In this document: positions 34,423-44,034 of the stretch, piece after piece
Layout of the letters: each line of letters begins with the position of its first letter
Position numbering within the stretch: position 1 is the first letter of the stretch
Assembly: GCA_028066355.1 (NCBI GenBank)
Contig: JALCBP010000001.1
Location: forward strand, 62,001-126,000
DNA: 64,000 nt
From: UBA1268 sp002694955
Lineage (GTDB): Bacteria; Planctomycetota; Planctomycetia; Pirellulales; UBA1268
Reading direction: 5' to 3'
The notes under the pieces: model-generated
Databases searched by the model: none
The model's input: the letters and a program-made list of their open reading frames with translations, nothing else
Told to the model about the DNA's origin: nothing
Position numbers and translations under genes: made by a program

Positions 34423-35391
34423 ATGCTCTTCTGCTTTATTGCATGCACGTGCTGGGCGTTAACGGCACGAAGCGCTGATGAAAAATCAAGGACGAACACC
34501 TCCGCAGCTGAGCACGTCAGCGGCCTCATGACCTCTGATGGGGTTCCTCTTCAAGTTGTGTACTACCCATCACAAGGTAAAGCCACCGCAACAGTTATTC
34601 TTGTACACGATATTGGTGGCTCTGAAAAAACAGTACGAAAGCTAGCTTCTGGCCTTCAGCAAGCAGGATGCGCCGTTGTAGTTCCTGACCTCCGTGGGCA
34701 CGGAGCAAGCAAAAGACCAGATCTCGACGCCTCAAAGAAAAACCTTCCGGCAAATCAACTGCGTATGATTCCCGCGAGTGGAGGTGGCAGAATTCGAAAA
34801 AGTGCCAATCTCCGGGGTGACCTCGAAACTGTTCGAAATTGGCTTCTAGAAAAAGAAGAAACCGGCGATGTCGATCTCGATCGACTTTGCATTATTGGAT
34901 CCGGACTTGGTGGAACACTCGCCGCAACATGGGCCGCAGCCGACTGGAACTGGCTTCCAAACACTCAAGGCCCACAAGGGCAGCAAGTTCAGTCTGTCAT
35001 CCTGATCAGCCCTGTCTGGGCTAATCAGGGAATATCCATTACGAGTGCCCTTGGAGCCCGAACAGCATTAGGTCAGCGTGAAGTAAAACCATTGCTGGAA
35101 CATCTTCCAATTATGATTATCGCTGGAAGTGACGATCGGCAGGCCAGTCAACTTTTCCAGCGGTTAAAAGGGGCACGTCCGACAAGCTGGTTTAAAGAGT
35201 CCGCGAACGGAACTAAGCAGCAAAGCAAGAGAACACTCTCACCAAACCAAAACAAAACTGGCCCACTTGTCTTTGAAGAAATACGGTCAAGTCTTCGTGC
35301 GGACAAACTTGCATCACTTCCCTCGGGAAAACGCACTCCGCTACAATTGTGTGTCTGGTTTATAAGTGAAACATTAGCAGGTAGCAATTAG
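34423..35391 (+). CDS. Exported alpha/beta-hydrolase-like protein lacking the usual nucleophile
   Basis: A 322-residue protein with a signal peptide (MLFCFIACTCWALTARSA). ATG 34423 is preferred over ATG 34258, which would add 55 residues without homology-like features. The hydrolase fold is visible: VILVHDIGGSEKT, VVVPDLRGHGASK, the strand/turn CIIGSGLGG and the C-terminal PIMIIAGSDDRQ. In the elbow G-x-Nu-x-G the sequence reads G-S-G-L-G (residues 159-163), so Gly161 sits where Ser, Cys or Asp should be. The protein may therefore be a non-enzymatic binder or use another residue. It is divergent from the VWA gene (260-base gap) and converges with the LysM gene. The substrate is unknown. Confidence 0.8.
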   Translation: MLFCFIACTCWALTARSADEKSRTNTSAAEHVSGLMTSDGVPLQVVYYPSQGKATATVILVHDIGGSEKTVRKLASGLQQAGCAVVVPDLRGHGASKRPDLDASKKNLPANQLRMIPASGGGRIRKSANLRGDLETVRNWLLEKEETGDVDLDRLCIIGSGLGGTLAATWAAADWNWLPNTQGPQGQQVQSVILISPVWANQGISITSALGARTALGQREVKPLLEHLPIMIIAGSDDRQASQLFQRLKGARPTSWFKESANGTKQQSKRTLSPNQNKTGPLVFEEIRSSLRADKLASLPSGKRTPLQLCVWFISETLAGSN

Positions 35392-35461
35392 TGAATCATT
35401 CTGATTCTATCGAGTTCATGACCACACTTAGAACAACTACGTTATGAATTCTGTTTTACTT

Positions 35462-36493
35462 TCACGGAAGTCGTAACTCTGTGCCGGGTACAAGTAATGC
35501 TGGACTTCGCAAGCGGTCTCGATTGACATCAAAAATCGCGTCTGCCATATTTGCGTTTCCGTAGACGCGTTGAGCGAGTGAAGCTAGTGTCTCACCAGGT
35601 GCGACGCGAATAGTGCCGCGACTAGTTTGACTGACTAGATCCTGGGGCCCAATTACCTGCAATTCGGGTGGACTTCCGAGCCATGGTCCACTTGTGCTTT
35701 TGGAGCTGTTATCTCTTTTGTTGGCTGACTCCTTTTGCATTGACGCAGCATGAACCTTGCCGTTGGCACCGTTCACATTTGACGGTTCAATGCAACGACC
35801 ATCTTCGCATGCCAACTCTTTACCAAAGACATGCCATGCAGGTGGCACGATCATCTCAAAACCAATCGGCAGTACTTCAGGACTCGATAATCGATCCGCA
35901 TTCACCTGCCACAGTGCCGCTGCAGCTTGTGGATGTCCGTATAGTCTTGTTGCAATCCCCGTCAAATCATCGCCATCCTGCACACGGTACCGCTGGGGAA
36001 TCGAGTTTGGTATTTTTCGATACGGGCCTACATTTTCTTTTCTCGTTAGTTGAGGCCGACGCGTTGATGCAGAAGATGATCCATCCAAAAGTGGTGGTGG
36101 TGGCATTTCAACAGTCGTGCGATATGCACCATACATGCCCGGCAGTGCGTTACCTAACAGACGCTCCGGCATTCTCTCCGGCATGATGGGTTGAGATTGC
36201 AAAGATACTGATATGTCCTCTTGCTGACTTGATACCGACTCTAGCGGGTAATTATCCTGACTAATAACGCGAGGCTCTTCTGATTTCATTGCGGGAACCG
36301 TGAAGGAATTCGGTGTCGATCGCAAGGTTCCAGTTCGATTAACCGTATCGTTTTGCTTAAGGAAACCTCGCGACAAGTTTTCACGTGACGCGGTACTCAC
36401 AACCGATGAAACAAACGGTGATACAACAAAGCCACCCGCAACAACGAGTCCTAAACCAACAAGAAACCGAAAAATTTGAACAAGGCTTGTCAT
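35462..36493 (-). CDS. Membrane-anchored protein with two LysM domains
   Basis: A 343-residue protein with an N-terminal hydrophobic anchor (FLVGLGLVVAGGFVVSPFV), a long disordered linker and two LysM modules. The first lies in the middle (about 175-225: YRVQDGDDLTGIATRLYG, IPIGFE-type end). The second is at the C-terminus (about 293-343: IRVAPGETLASLAQRVYG, VPGTELRLP). LysM binds N-acetylglucosamine-containing glycans such as peptidoglycan, which suits the DAP-type wall implied by dapF. ATG 36493 (MTSLVQIF) fits better than the upstream frame. It lies 237 bases downstream of secDF on the same strand; no enzyme domain is present. Confidence 0.83.
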   Translation of the reverse strand: MTSLVQIFRFLVGLGLVVAGGFVVSPFVSSVVSTASRENLSRGFLKQNDTVNRTGTLRSTPNSFTVPAMKSEEPRVISQDNYPLESVSSQQEDISVSLQSQPIMPERMPERLLGNALPGMYGAYRTTVEMPPPPLLDGSSSASTRRPQLTRKENVGPYRKIPNSIPQRYRVQDGDDLTGIATRLYGHPQAAAALWQVNADRLSSPEVLPIGFEMIVPPAWHVFGKELACEDGRCIEPSNVNGANGKVHAASMQKESANKRDNSSKSTSGPWLGSPPELQVIGPQDLVSQTSRGTIRVAPGETLASLAQRVYGNANMADAIFDVNRDRLRSPALLVPGTELRLP

Positions 36494-36730
36494 GGTTTCA
36501 CCGCAAAAGAGGCAGGGGGGGAACGAATTGAGCAGACACAGAACGGACCACTCAACTGCTGCATCCTTGCAATTGAAAACGCCTAGCATCGTTGACTACG
36601 AATACGTCGAAGTATCCATCATTTATTAACGACACGCGTTCTAAAAAAGAAATTCTTCAATAAAAAGATCGCCCAAAAACTTCTTCCACGCCTGCACAAT
36701 CAGCATGAGCGGCAAGGATTCCCAAGACGG

Positions 36731-39634
36731 TCATGACAGCGGCTCTGCTATTGCCGGACGCTGCACGGATGCTGCGTTTCCTGCACTCCCCTGCAACCAG
36801 AGCACTATGGGTGACGCAATCACAATCGTGCTGTACGTACCGCTAATAATTCCTATGAGAATTGCAAAAGCAAAAGCATGAATGCCCTGACCGCCCAGAC
36901 AGTAGAGAATGATGGCCGCCAGCAGGGCCGTACCTGAGGTGAGTATTGTTCGGCTCAGGGTCTGATTAATGGCTCGATCAACCATCTCAGCAGAAACTGC
37001 AGAACTCTTACCTCGTATTTCCCTCATTCTGTCAAAAATAACAATCGTGTCGTTGATCGAAAAACCGACAATGGTGAGCAATGCTGCCACGACATCAAGA
37101 CTGATCTTGAAATCATCCACAAGCGCCCAGCCCAGATATGGGGCTACATAAACACTAAGTGCAATGCAAGCTATTGTGACAAGAACATCATGTAGCAATG
37201 CCACAACCGCCGCTAATCCGAATGCGACATTTTGAAACCGAAGCCAGACGTATGCAACGATCATTACAAGGCTTGCCAAGAGAGCGTAAACAGCCGTAAC
37301 CTTTGTATTTCCAGCGACTTTTCCTCCTATTGAATTTGCAGAAAGATAAATCGGCGTACTTGCTAACTGGCCAGCAACCTGCTCCAGCACCTTACGAGTA
37401 TCTTCTGGCGGAAGCGCAGTAGACAACGACCATGTACGATACGGCTTCTTTCGCGTCTGCATTCCGGCTGACGTCAACTCAAAAGCCACCCCCTCGTGAC
37501 CTGCTTGCTTAAAAGCCTGCTCGATCGTCTCCTGCAAAGTTACTTGATTTATCTTCTGTGGAAAATCGAGCTCAACAGCTGTGCTTAATGACTCAATAGA
37601 CTGGCTATTATTTTCTTCACTCGTTTCCAGATCACTCTGGTCTTCGCTTGACTCAGTATCCTTTGAATCACCAGAGGACTTGTCAGCAGTTGACACGATT
37701 TCACCAAAGCCCATCGAATATGTAGCCAACCTACCCGGAAAGGAAGATCGAAGCATCTCCTCAACTGCATCACCACTTCGCTCTGAGGTATCAATCTTAT
37801 ACCGGAGATTTGCCGGGACATCACCAACTGTTACTGAACTTACCGCAACATCAGGTAAAGTTGAGACCGCTTCTCGCACAGATGAAATATCAAGCCCTTG
37901 GCCTTCCTTAAACGCCACCTGCACACTTGTACCACCGGTAAAATCAATATCAAAGATGCCTTGCCCCCGCTGCCAGGCAGCAACAAGACCAATCGTAATA
38001 AAAACCAGCGATAGGATGACGGCAGGCCGCACCCATCGCACAAACTCATATTTTGTTTTCCCGAACAAGCGAGCCATTGAAAGCGTTTTGAGGAGCCGCT
38101 TCTGTTCAGCAAGATCAAAAATAACTCGTGAACAAAACACTGCTGTGAACAAATTGAGGGACAGGCCAAGAATCAGAGTTACCGCAAAACCCTTAAGTTG
38201 ATCCGTACCGATTGAAAACAGCACAATACCTGTAATGAGCGTTGTCAAATTAGAATCAACAATCGTTGAAAATGCTCGCTGGAAACCATTCCGAATAGCC
38301 ATGCGAACAGACGCACCACGATCAAGTTCTTCTCGCATCCGCTCATAAATGAGTACATTCGCATCAACAGCCATGCCAACAGAGAGCACAAGGCCAGCCA
38401 GGCCGGCTAGCGTAAAGGCAGCTTTGATAGAAATCATCAACGCGACAACAAGAACGATATTCAACAATACGGCTAAATCAGCAACAACCCCCGAGAACCG
38501 GTAATACATTAGCATGAATGTCAGGACAACAATTGTTGCCAACAACATAGCCCTCGCCCCAGAGCGTATTGTGTCAGCCCCCAGTTGTGGACTTATTTTC
38601 TGTTCACTAATTGGCTCACTGTACAAGGCTGCCGGCAGACTTCCTGCATTCAATACACCAACGAGAAACTCAACGTCAGCTTGCTGAAAACTACCCGTAA
38701 TCTGGCCGTCGCTTGAAATCGTACTTCTAATAGTTGGGGCTGAAAGCAGCACACCGTCGAGCACGATCCCAAGCCGACTAAGCAAACGGTTGGCGGGATC
38801 CGGCAGGTTCTGACTTGTCAATGTTCCAAAAAGTGCAGCCCCCTGGGAATTAAACGAAAAGTTTACACAAGGCTGTAAATTCTGGTCATATCCACCCGAA
38901 GCCCGAGACAGAAAATCCCCTGTAACATCAAATCGATCAAGAGCTACAAGAACTTCTGGAGTCCCGTCGCCAGTCTGACGCATCACTAAAGATGAATCAC
39001 CGGTTGGATTTATCTTCTGCGTATCAATCTGTATCCATCTCCCAATTGATCGATCCCCGGAAGTTACGAGACTTCCTGATGAGCCATTTGCCTTTTCTAT
39101 AAGCTCCTTGTGACGAGGATCTTGCGGGTTAGCGACTATCCGAAACTCCAATACACCGGCACTCGAGACAATTCGTTTGATGAATTCAACCTCGGCTTGA
39201 TCAACCTCAGGAACGATAACTTCCAGTTGGTTTGTTCCATACTGCCGGACTGTTACCTCTTTCTGCCCACCCGGATTAACCCTGCGACTTACAGCAGCAA
39301 CAAGCTTATCCATACTTACGCCACCGTCAGGCTGCTTCGCAGAGTCGATTTCGTAAACGAGTATGACCCCTCCCTTAAGATCAATGCCCATCCGAGGAGG
39401 CCACCCCATCGCGGTCACTACAATGCCTGCTGCAAGAGCTATAAGGACAACCGACAGCCTTCCCCAAAGACCACTTGATCTAAGTTGCCGGGTGACGAGC
39501 CAGGCGCAGAATGTCGGTACGAAAATAATGGCAAGCGTTAGCACCCAGACCGCCCACGACTCATTCCACCATCCCGCAGAGGCGTTCTCGGTCACCTGAG
39601 CAAGTAATCCCAACCAGCCATCCATGCCATTCAT
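36731..39634 (-). CDS. secDF: Fused protein-export channel subunits SecD-SecF
   Basis: Single-chain SecDF of 967 residues, with about 12 helices, that uses the ion gradient to pull proteins out after SecYEG. The SecD half has GIDLKGGVILVYEID, the P1 domain (VNPGGQKEVTVRQYGTNQLEVIVPEV) and LSVGMAVDANVLIYERMREEL. The SecF half has DIDFTGGTSVQVAF and IVGFSINDTIVIFDRMRE. Between the SecF P4-type segments there is an acidic insert of about 45 residues rich in Glu/Ser (SSGDSKDTESSEDQSDLE). It follows yajC on the same strand with a 51-base gap, the classic yajC-secD-secF order. It starts at ATG 39634. Confidence 0.97.
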   Translation of the reverse strand: MNGMDGWLGLLAQVTENASAGWWNESWAVWVLTLAIIFVPTFCAWLVTRQLRSSGLWGRLSVVLIALAAGIVVTAMGWPPRMGIDLKGGVILVYEIDSAKQPDGGVSMDKLVAAVSRRVNPGGQKEVTVRQYGTNQLEVIVPEVDQAEVEFIKRIVSSAGVLEFRIVANPQDPRHKELIEKANGSSGSLVTSGDRSIGRWIQIDTQKINPTGDSSLVMRQTGDGTPEVLVALDRFDVTGDFLSRASGGYDQNLQPCVNFSFNSQGAALFGTLTSQNLPDPANRLLSRLGIVLDGVLLSAPTIRSTISSDGQITGSFQQADVEFLVGVLNAGSLPAALYSEPISEQKISPQLGADTIRSGARAMLLATIVVLTFMLMYYRFSGVVADLAVLLNIVLVVALMISIKAAFTLAGLAGLVLSVGMAVDANVLIYERMREELDRGASVRMAIRNGFQRAFSTIVDSNLTTLITGIVLFSIGTDQLKGFAVTLILGLSLNLFTAVFCSRVIFDLAEQKRLLKTLSMARLFGKTKYEFVRWVRPAVILSLVFITIGLVAAWQRGQGIFDIDFTGGTSVQVAFKEGQGLDISSVREAVSTLPDVAVSSVTVGDVPANLRYKIDTSERSGDAVEEMLRSSFPGRLATYSMGFGEIVSTADKSSGDSKDTESSEDQSDLETSEENNSQSIESLSTAVELDFPQKINQVTLQETIEQAFKQAGHEGVAFELTSAGMQTRKKPYRTWSLSTALPPEDTRKVLEQVAGQLASTPIYLSANSIGGKVAGNTKVTAVYALLASLVMIVAYVWLRFQNVAFGLAAVVALLHDVLVTIACIALSVYVAPYLGWALVDDFKISLDVVAALLTIVGFSINDTIVIFDRMREIRGKSSAVSAEMVDRAINQTLSRTILTSGTALLAAIILYCLGGQGIHAFAFAILIGIISGTYSTIVIASPIVLWLQGSAGNAASVQRPAIAEPLS

Positions 39635-39685
39635 CTCAATCTTCTTTCATCTAAGGTTTATCCAACAACGTGCAGCGATCGGGCG

Positions 39686-40075
39686 TCATGCCCCAACACC
39701 AACAGACCTTTCATTATCTGAATCAGTAAGCACGCGGTTCACACTTGCTAATGTAAACGTAATCTTTGCATTCGAATTTTCATCTACCTTGAGCACCACT
39801 CGATCTAGATCCCGATCTACACTCGATACAGTACCAACTATTCCTGATGCGGTAATAACACGATCATTTTTCTTGACATTACTCAGAAGTTCTCGTTGCT
39901 TCCGCATACGCTCTCTCTCTGGCCGATACAAGAGAAACCATGCAGCAACCACAATGAGGACCATCGGGAAATAAGTGATCAATAACTCCAAAGGCCCAGC
40001 AGGCGGCTTAGGGTCGGCAGCAAATGCCAGTTGTCCCTGAATTACTGATTGATCAATGACTTGCATGAAAAGCAC
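39686..40075 (-). CDS. yajC: Preprotein translocase subunit YajC
   Basis: Small membrane subunit of the SecDF-YajC complex. The 129 residues have one transmembrane helix (LELLITYFPMVLIVVAAWFLLYRP) preceded by about 30 polar residues. The conserved cytoplasmic tail has RMRKQRELLSNVKKNDRVITASGIVGTVSSV, the family hallmark. It sits between tgt and secDF, an order found in many bacteria. It starts at ATG 40075. Confidence 0.96.
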   Translation of the reverse strand: MLFMQVIDQSVIQGQLAFAADPKPPAGPLELLITYFPMVLIVVAAWFLLYRPERERMRKQRELLSNVKKNDRVITASGIVGTVSSVDRDLDRVVLKVDENSNAKITFTLASVNRVLTDSDNERSVGVGA

Positions 40076-40206
40076 CTGAACTTATAGGAGAGTAAAACCA
40101 CCCTGCCGAAAACAGCAAATGTAGTTTCCCACGGTTCCACCGGACAAGTCCGAATGCCGACAACCGGGACACAAGGCAACTCCGCACCCTAGTTGGCACA
40201 CTAGCC

Positions 40207-41313
40207 TCAAATTATACGGGCCAGAATATCCGCCTGAACTGATTGAAATTGGCCGGCAACAATCGCCTCTCGAAGCCTCCTCACAAGTCGTTGATAGAAG
40301 GTAAGATTATGAATAGAGGCTAAAACAGGCCCAAGCATTTCCCCGGCTAAAAAAAGATGCCGCATATACGCCCGGGTATGGCCACAAGCCACACATGGAC
40401 AGTCACTTTCAATTGGTCGTTTATCCGACAGATATTTAGCATTTCGCAAACGCAGAGGTCCGTCGAATGTGTACAGCAATGCATTACGACCACAACGTGT
40501 AGGCAAAACACAATCAAACATATCGATCCCCGCTGCAACAGCACGAATGATATCCTCTGGCTTTCCAACCCCCATAAGATATCGTGGCTTGTCTTTCGGC
40601 AAATACGGGGTTGTGACCTGAAGAGTTGAAACCATCGCCTCCGGCCCCTCTCCAACAGACAAGCCACCGACGGCAAAGCCTTCAAAAGGCAGTGATCGAA
40701 GGTGTTTGGCACTGATTGCTCGCAATTCAGGGTCAAGCCCACCTTGCACAATTCCGAACATTGCTTGATCTGATTTACGACGAGCAGCCAGACAACGCTC
40801 TCCCCAAGCAAGAGATCTTTCCATTGCTTCAGCGACTTCATTTCGTTTAGCAGGAAGACCAATCACGTGATCAAGCTGCATCGCGACATCAGCCCCGAGC
40901 GACTCTTGAATAGCAACCGCCTTCTCTGGAGTGAGGTCCACCTGAGACCCATCAAGGTGGGACTGAAATGTTGCTCCGTGATCGGTTACTTTAACTTGCT
41001 TCGCAAGGCTAAAGACTTGATAGCCGCCACTGTCGGTGAGAGTCGGACCGGACCATCCCATAAAATTTCCAACACCGCCCGAGCGAGCCACCAATTCTTC
41101 ACCTGGCCTGAGGTGCAGATGATACGTGTTCGCCAATAGCATCCTGGCACCAGTCTCGGTTACACGAGCTATGTCCACACCCTTCACTGACGCCAGTGTC
41201 GCTACAGGCATAAAGAGTGGGGTCTGCACCCGTCCGTGCGGAGTCGTAAGCACACCCGCCCGCGGCCCAGAAGAATGAGCTACTTCAACATGAAAACCAA
41301 AGCCGTCACTCAA
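40207..41313 (-). CDS. tgt: Queuine tRNA-ribosyltransferase (tRNA-guanine transglycosylase)
   Basis: Exchanges guanine-34 for the queuosine precursor preQ1 in tRNA-Asp, -Asn, -His and -Tyr. The 368 residues contain the active-site loop TDSGGYQVFSL, the nucleophile-type aspartate in GIDMFDCVLPTR, GGLSVGEGPEAM and the zinc-binding CPCVACGHTRAYMRHLF block. The family's NARNG segment reads CGRNA here, a mild change. The start is TTG at 41313 overlapping the hppA stop as TTGA, so the two genes are probably coupled. yajC-secDF follows after 131 bases, matching the common tgt-yajC-secDF order. Confidence 0.96.
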   Translation of the reverse strand: MSDGFGFHVEVAHSSGPRAGVLTTPHGRVQTPLFMPVATLASVKGVDIARVTETGARMLLANTYHLHLRPGEELVARSGGVGNFMGWSGPTLTDSGGYQVFSLAKQVKVTDHGATFQSHLDGSQVDLTPEKAVAIQESLGADVAMQLDHVIGLPAKRNEVAEAMERSLAWGERCLAARRKSDQAMFGIVQGGLDPELRAISAKHLRSLPFEGFAVGGLSVGEGPEAMVSTLQVTTPYLPKDKPRYLMGVGKPEDIIRAVAAGIDMFDCVLPTRCGRNALLYTFDGPLRLRNAKYLSDKRPIESDCPCVACGHTRAYMRHLFLAGEMLGPVLASIHNLTFYQRLVRRLREAIVAGQFQSVQADILARII

Positions 41314-43844
41314 AAGATACCGAGCGCCTCAAGACTATACCTGACCACCAGTCCCGCTACTACGACACTGACCATGCTCATCAGTTTCACAAGAATATTA
41401 AGGCTTGGCCCACTTGTGTCCTTGAAAGGATCACCGACCGTGTCACCCACGATAGCTGCTTTATGAGCTTCGGTACCCTTGCCCCCATGCACTCCACTCT
41501 CGATGTGCTTCTTCGCATTATCCCACGCCCCGCCAGCATTTGCCATAAACACAGCGACACAGAAGCCAGTGGTGAGAGCACCAACAAGCAGGCCCATAAC
41601 ACCACCGACACCAAGAAGTAAGCCAGTGGCAACTGGCGCAGATAATGCAAGAAGAGAAGGCAACACCATCTCTCGTTGGGCTGCCTTTGTGCTGATCGCA
41701 ACAGGCGCTGCGTAATCTGGTTTTTCAGTTCCTTCCATAATTCCGGGCTTTTCCCGAAATTGCCTACGAACTTCCTCAACCATTCCCTTTGCAGCACGGC
41801 CTACCGCTTTCATCGTTAGAGCACAAAATACAAACGTACTCATCGCACCAAGAAACATTCCTACCAGCACCTTTGGATTCATCAGAGTCACGTCATAAAA
41901 ACGCATAAAGTCTGCCATTCTTGCTGCTCGGACCTCAACAAGATCATGCGATGCTTGTAGCGGCTTGGTTTCGGGCATCTTCTGCATAACAGAGCCACTT
42001 GGCAACTTTTCAAAATCAGGAATAGCTTTGACCAATTCTCGATCATCAACAAGAAGCCATGTTTGATTCTCTACTGGTGTTGCACCAGCCTTCACAAGTA
42101 CGTTCTTGGAAACTTTGACCCATGAACCTGTCTGAGCTGCACCACTCTCTGTCACCGTAACAGCTGATTCACCCCAACGTTCAAAACCGATTCGTACTTC
42201 CTCGACATAAGCTGCGAGTAATGCCAACGCGGTCAGAGCGGCCGAGCCAATTGCAAACCCTTTTCCTGTTGCCGCTGTTGTGTTCCCAAGCGCATCGAGA
42301 GCATCAGTCCGCTCACGAACAATCTCCGGCATTTCAGCCATCTGGGCATTCCCCCCTGCGTTATCGGCAATGGGGCCATAGGCATCAGTAGCAAGCGTAA
42401 TACCAAGCGTAGAAAGCATCCCAACAGCTGCAATCCCAACACCGTAGAGCCCAAGAGCAAACGCATTGGGATCAGCAAAGCTAAAGCCGTTGGCAAAACC
42501 AAAGGCTAACAGCGTCGCCACCCCCGTAATCATAACTGGCGCCCAAACAGAGAGCATTCCCTCCGCAACACCACCAATAATTATGGTGGCAGGCCCCGTG
42601 AGAGCCTGGTCAGCAAGTTCTTTTGTTGGTGCAAACTCATTACTTGTTGAATACTCCGTCCACTTTCCGATAAGCCAACCCGCAACCAGTCCTACAATTA
42701 CGCTGACTGATACGCCAATGTGTGCCCATCCGAGCAGAACGAAAGTCAATACAACAGCCGCTCCGACGATAGCAAGTGTCGAAAGATTAATCCCTCGAGC
42801 CAATGCCGCTAAAAGTGACCGCTGGGATGCGTCTTCTTGAGTCTTGACTTGCCAGATTCCCCATACGGAAAGACCTATGCCCGATGCAGCAATCAGGATT
42901 GGTAAAAAGAGGGCACTCAACTGCATAAAGTAATCTTTATCCGAAACGCCCGAAAAAGCCGCAACGCCCAGTGCAGCAGTTGCAAGAATACTACCGCAGT
43001 AGCTCTCGTATAAATCTGCACCCATCCCAGCAACGTCACCTACATTGTCGCCAACGTTGTCTGCTATCGTTGCCGGATTACGGGCATCATCCTCTGGAAT
43101 GTTTTGCTCTACTTTACCGACAAGGTCGGCCCCAACATCAGCTGCTTTCGTAAAAATACCTCCACCAACTCGTGCAAAGAGTGCCTGTGAACTCGCTCCC
43201 ATCCCGAAACAAAGCATCGTGACCGTAATCTCTTCGAGCGACAACGGGGACGAGAACAACGGTACAAGCCAGTAAAGAATAAAAAACCACACTACGATAT
43301 CGAGCAGACCTAGCCCAACCACTGTGAGCCCCATCACTGCACCTGAACGAAACGCTACTTGAAGACCATCGTTCAAACTCTTCTCTGCACCAGCTGCGGT
43401 TCGATTACTTGCGAGTGTCGCCGTCTTCATGCCAAACCAACCAGCCAGACCTGAAAACAGACCACCCGAAAGAAATGCGAATGGAACCCACGCGCTTTGC
43501 ACATTGATACCAAAGGCCATGAAGAGAAGGAGGGCAAAGATAACAGCAAAAAATCCGGCAACCACTTTGTACTGCTGCTTTAGATAGGCATCGGCACCTG
43601 TACGAACATATCCTGCAATCTCAATATTCTTTTCCGAACCACCCGACTGACTCTCCATCCACTGATAGAATTGCCACGCTTGCCAAAGCGCGTAACCAGA
43701 GCCAACGATCCCTGCAATCCAAAAAAGACCATAGAGACCAAAAAAACTTGCTGATGGAGACACTCTAGCCCCATCAGAAGCTTGAACAAAAGAGGGGACA
43801 AGTACCAGCGTTGCAGCAGTTGCAGAAATAAGTTTCACGGACAT
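41310..43844 (-). CDS. hppA: Membrane pyrophosphatase, potassium-dependent type (ion pump)
   Basis: Ion-pumping inorganic pyrophosphatase that couples PPi hydrolysis to H+ or Na+ export. The 844-residue protein has about 16 helices and the catalytic motifs GGGIFTKAADVGADLVGKVE, DNVGDNVGDVAGMGADLYES and SGPSLNILVKLM. At about residues 518-527 it reads GNTTAATGKG. Alanine after GNTT and glycine three residues later mark the potassium-dependent class (lysine and threonine in the independent class). Whether it pumps Na+, H+ or both cannot be decided. The N-terminus looks like a cleavable signal (LVLVPSFVQASDG). A loop of about 90 residues between helices near 545-640 is unusually long. GGAG lies 5 bases before ATG 43844. 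tgt follows, overlapping as TTGA. Confidence 0.95.
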   Translation of the reverse strand: MSVKLISATAATLVLVPSFVQASDGARVSPSASFFGLYGLFWIAGIVGSGYALWQAWQFYQWMESQSGGSEKNIEIAGYVRTGADAYLKQQYKVVAGFFAVIFALLLFMAFGINVQSAWVPFAFLSGGLFSGLAGWFGMKTATLASNRTAAGAEKSLNDGLQVAFRSGAVMGLTVVGLGLLDIVVWFFILYWLVPLFSSPLSLEEITVTMLCFGMGASSQALFARVGGGIFTKAADVGADLVGKVEQNIPEDDARNPATIADNVGDNVGDVAGMGADLYESYCGSILATAALGVAAFSGVSDKDYFMQLSALFLPILIAASGIGLSVWGIWQVKTQEDASQRSLLAALARGINLSTLAIVGAAVVLTFVLLGWAHIGVSVSVIVGLVAGWLIGKWTEYSTSNEFAPTKELADQALTGPATIIIGGVAEGMLSVWAPVMITGVATLLAFGFANGFSFADPNAFALGLYGVGIAAVGMLSTLGITLATDAYGPIADNAGGNAQMAEMPEIVRERTDALDALGNTTAATGKGFAIGSAALTALALLAAYVEEVRIGFERWGESAVTVTESGAAQTGSWVKVSKNVLVKAGATPVENQTWLLVDDRELVKAIPDFEKLPSGSVMQKMPETKPLQASHDLVEVRAARMADFMRFYDVTLMNPKVLVGMFLGAMSTFVFCALTMKAVGRAAKGMVEEVRRQFREKPGIMEGTEKPDYAAPVAISTKAAQREMVLPSLLALSAPVATGLLLGVGGVMGLLVGALTTGFCVAVFMANAGGAWDNAKKHIESGVHGGKGTEAHKAAIVGDTVGDPFKDTSGPSLNILVKLMSMVSVVVAGLVVRYSLEALGIF

Positions 43845-44034
43845 TCAACTCCGAAGAAGATAATAAGGCTGGGGGAACGGTTGGTTATGAAAATTTCATC
43901 ATACCCTTTTTAGGCATACGGAATCTAACCGCTGTAAAAAAAATATGTCAAACGAACTCGATACGTTTATTCGATTTCCTCAACAAAAGATCACCACAAC
44001 GATCGACGCAATGCAGGCAAAGGCCTGATAGCAA

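Noticed and set aside
36657..36734. 25-codon ORF whose ATGA overlaps the secDF stop
   Set aside because: Too short, no recognisable feature, and the overlap could be chance.
43945..44028. 27-codon ORF on the plus strand between ugd and hppA
   Set aside because: No ribosome site, no signal or helix, and it lies in the hppA upstream region on the opposite strand.
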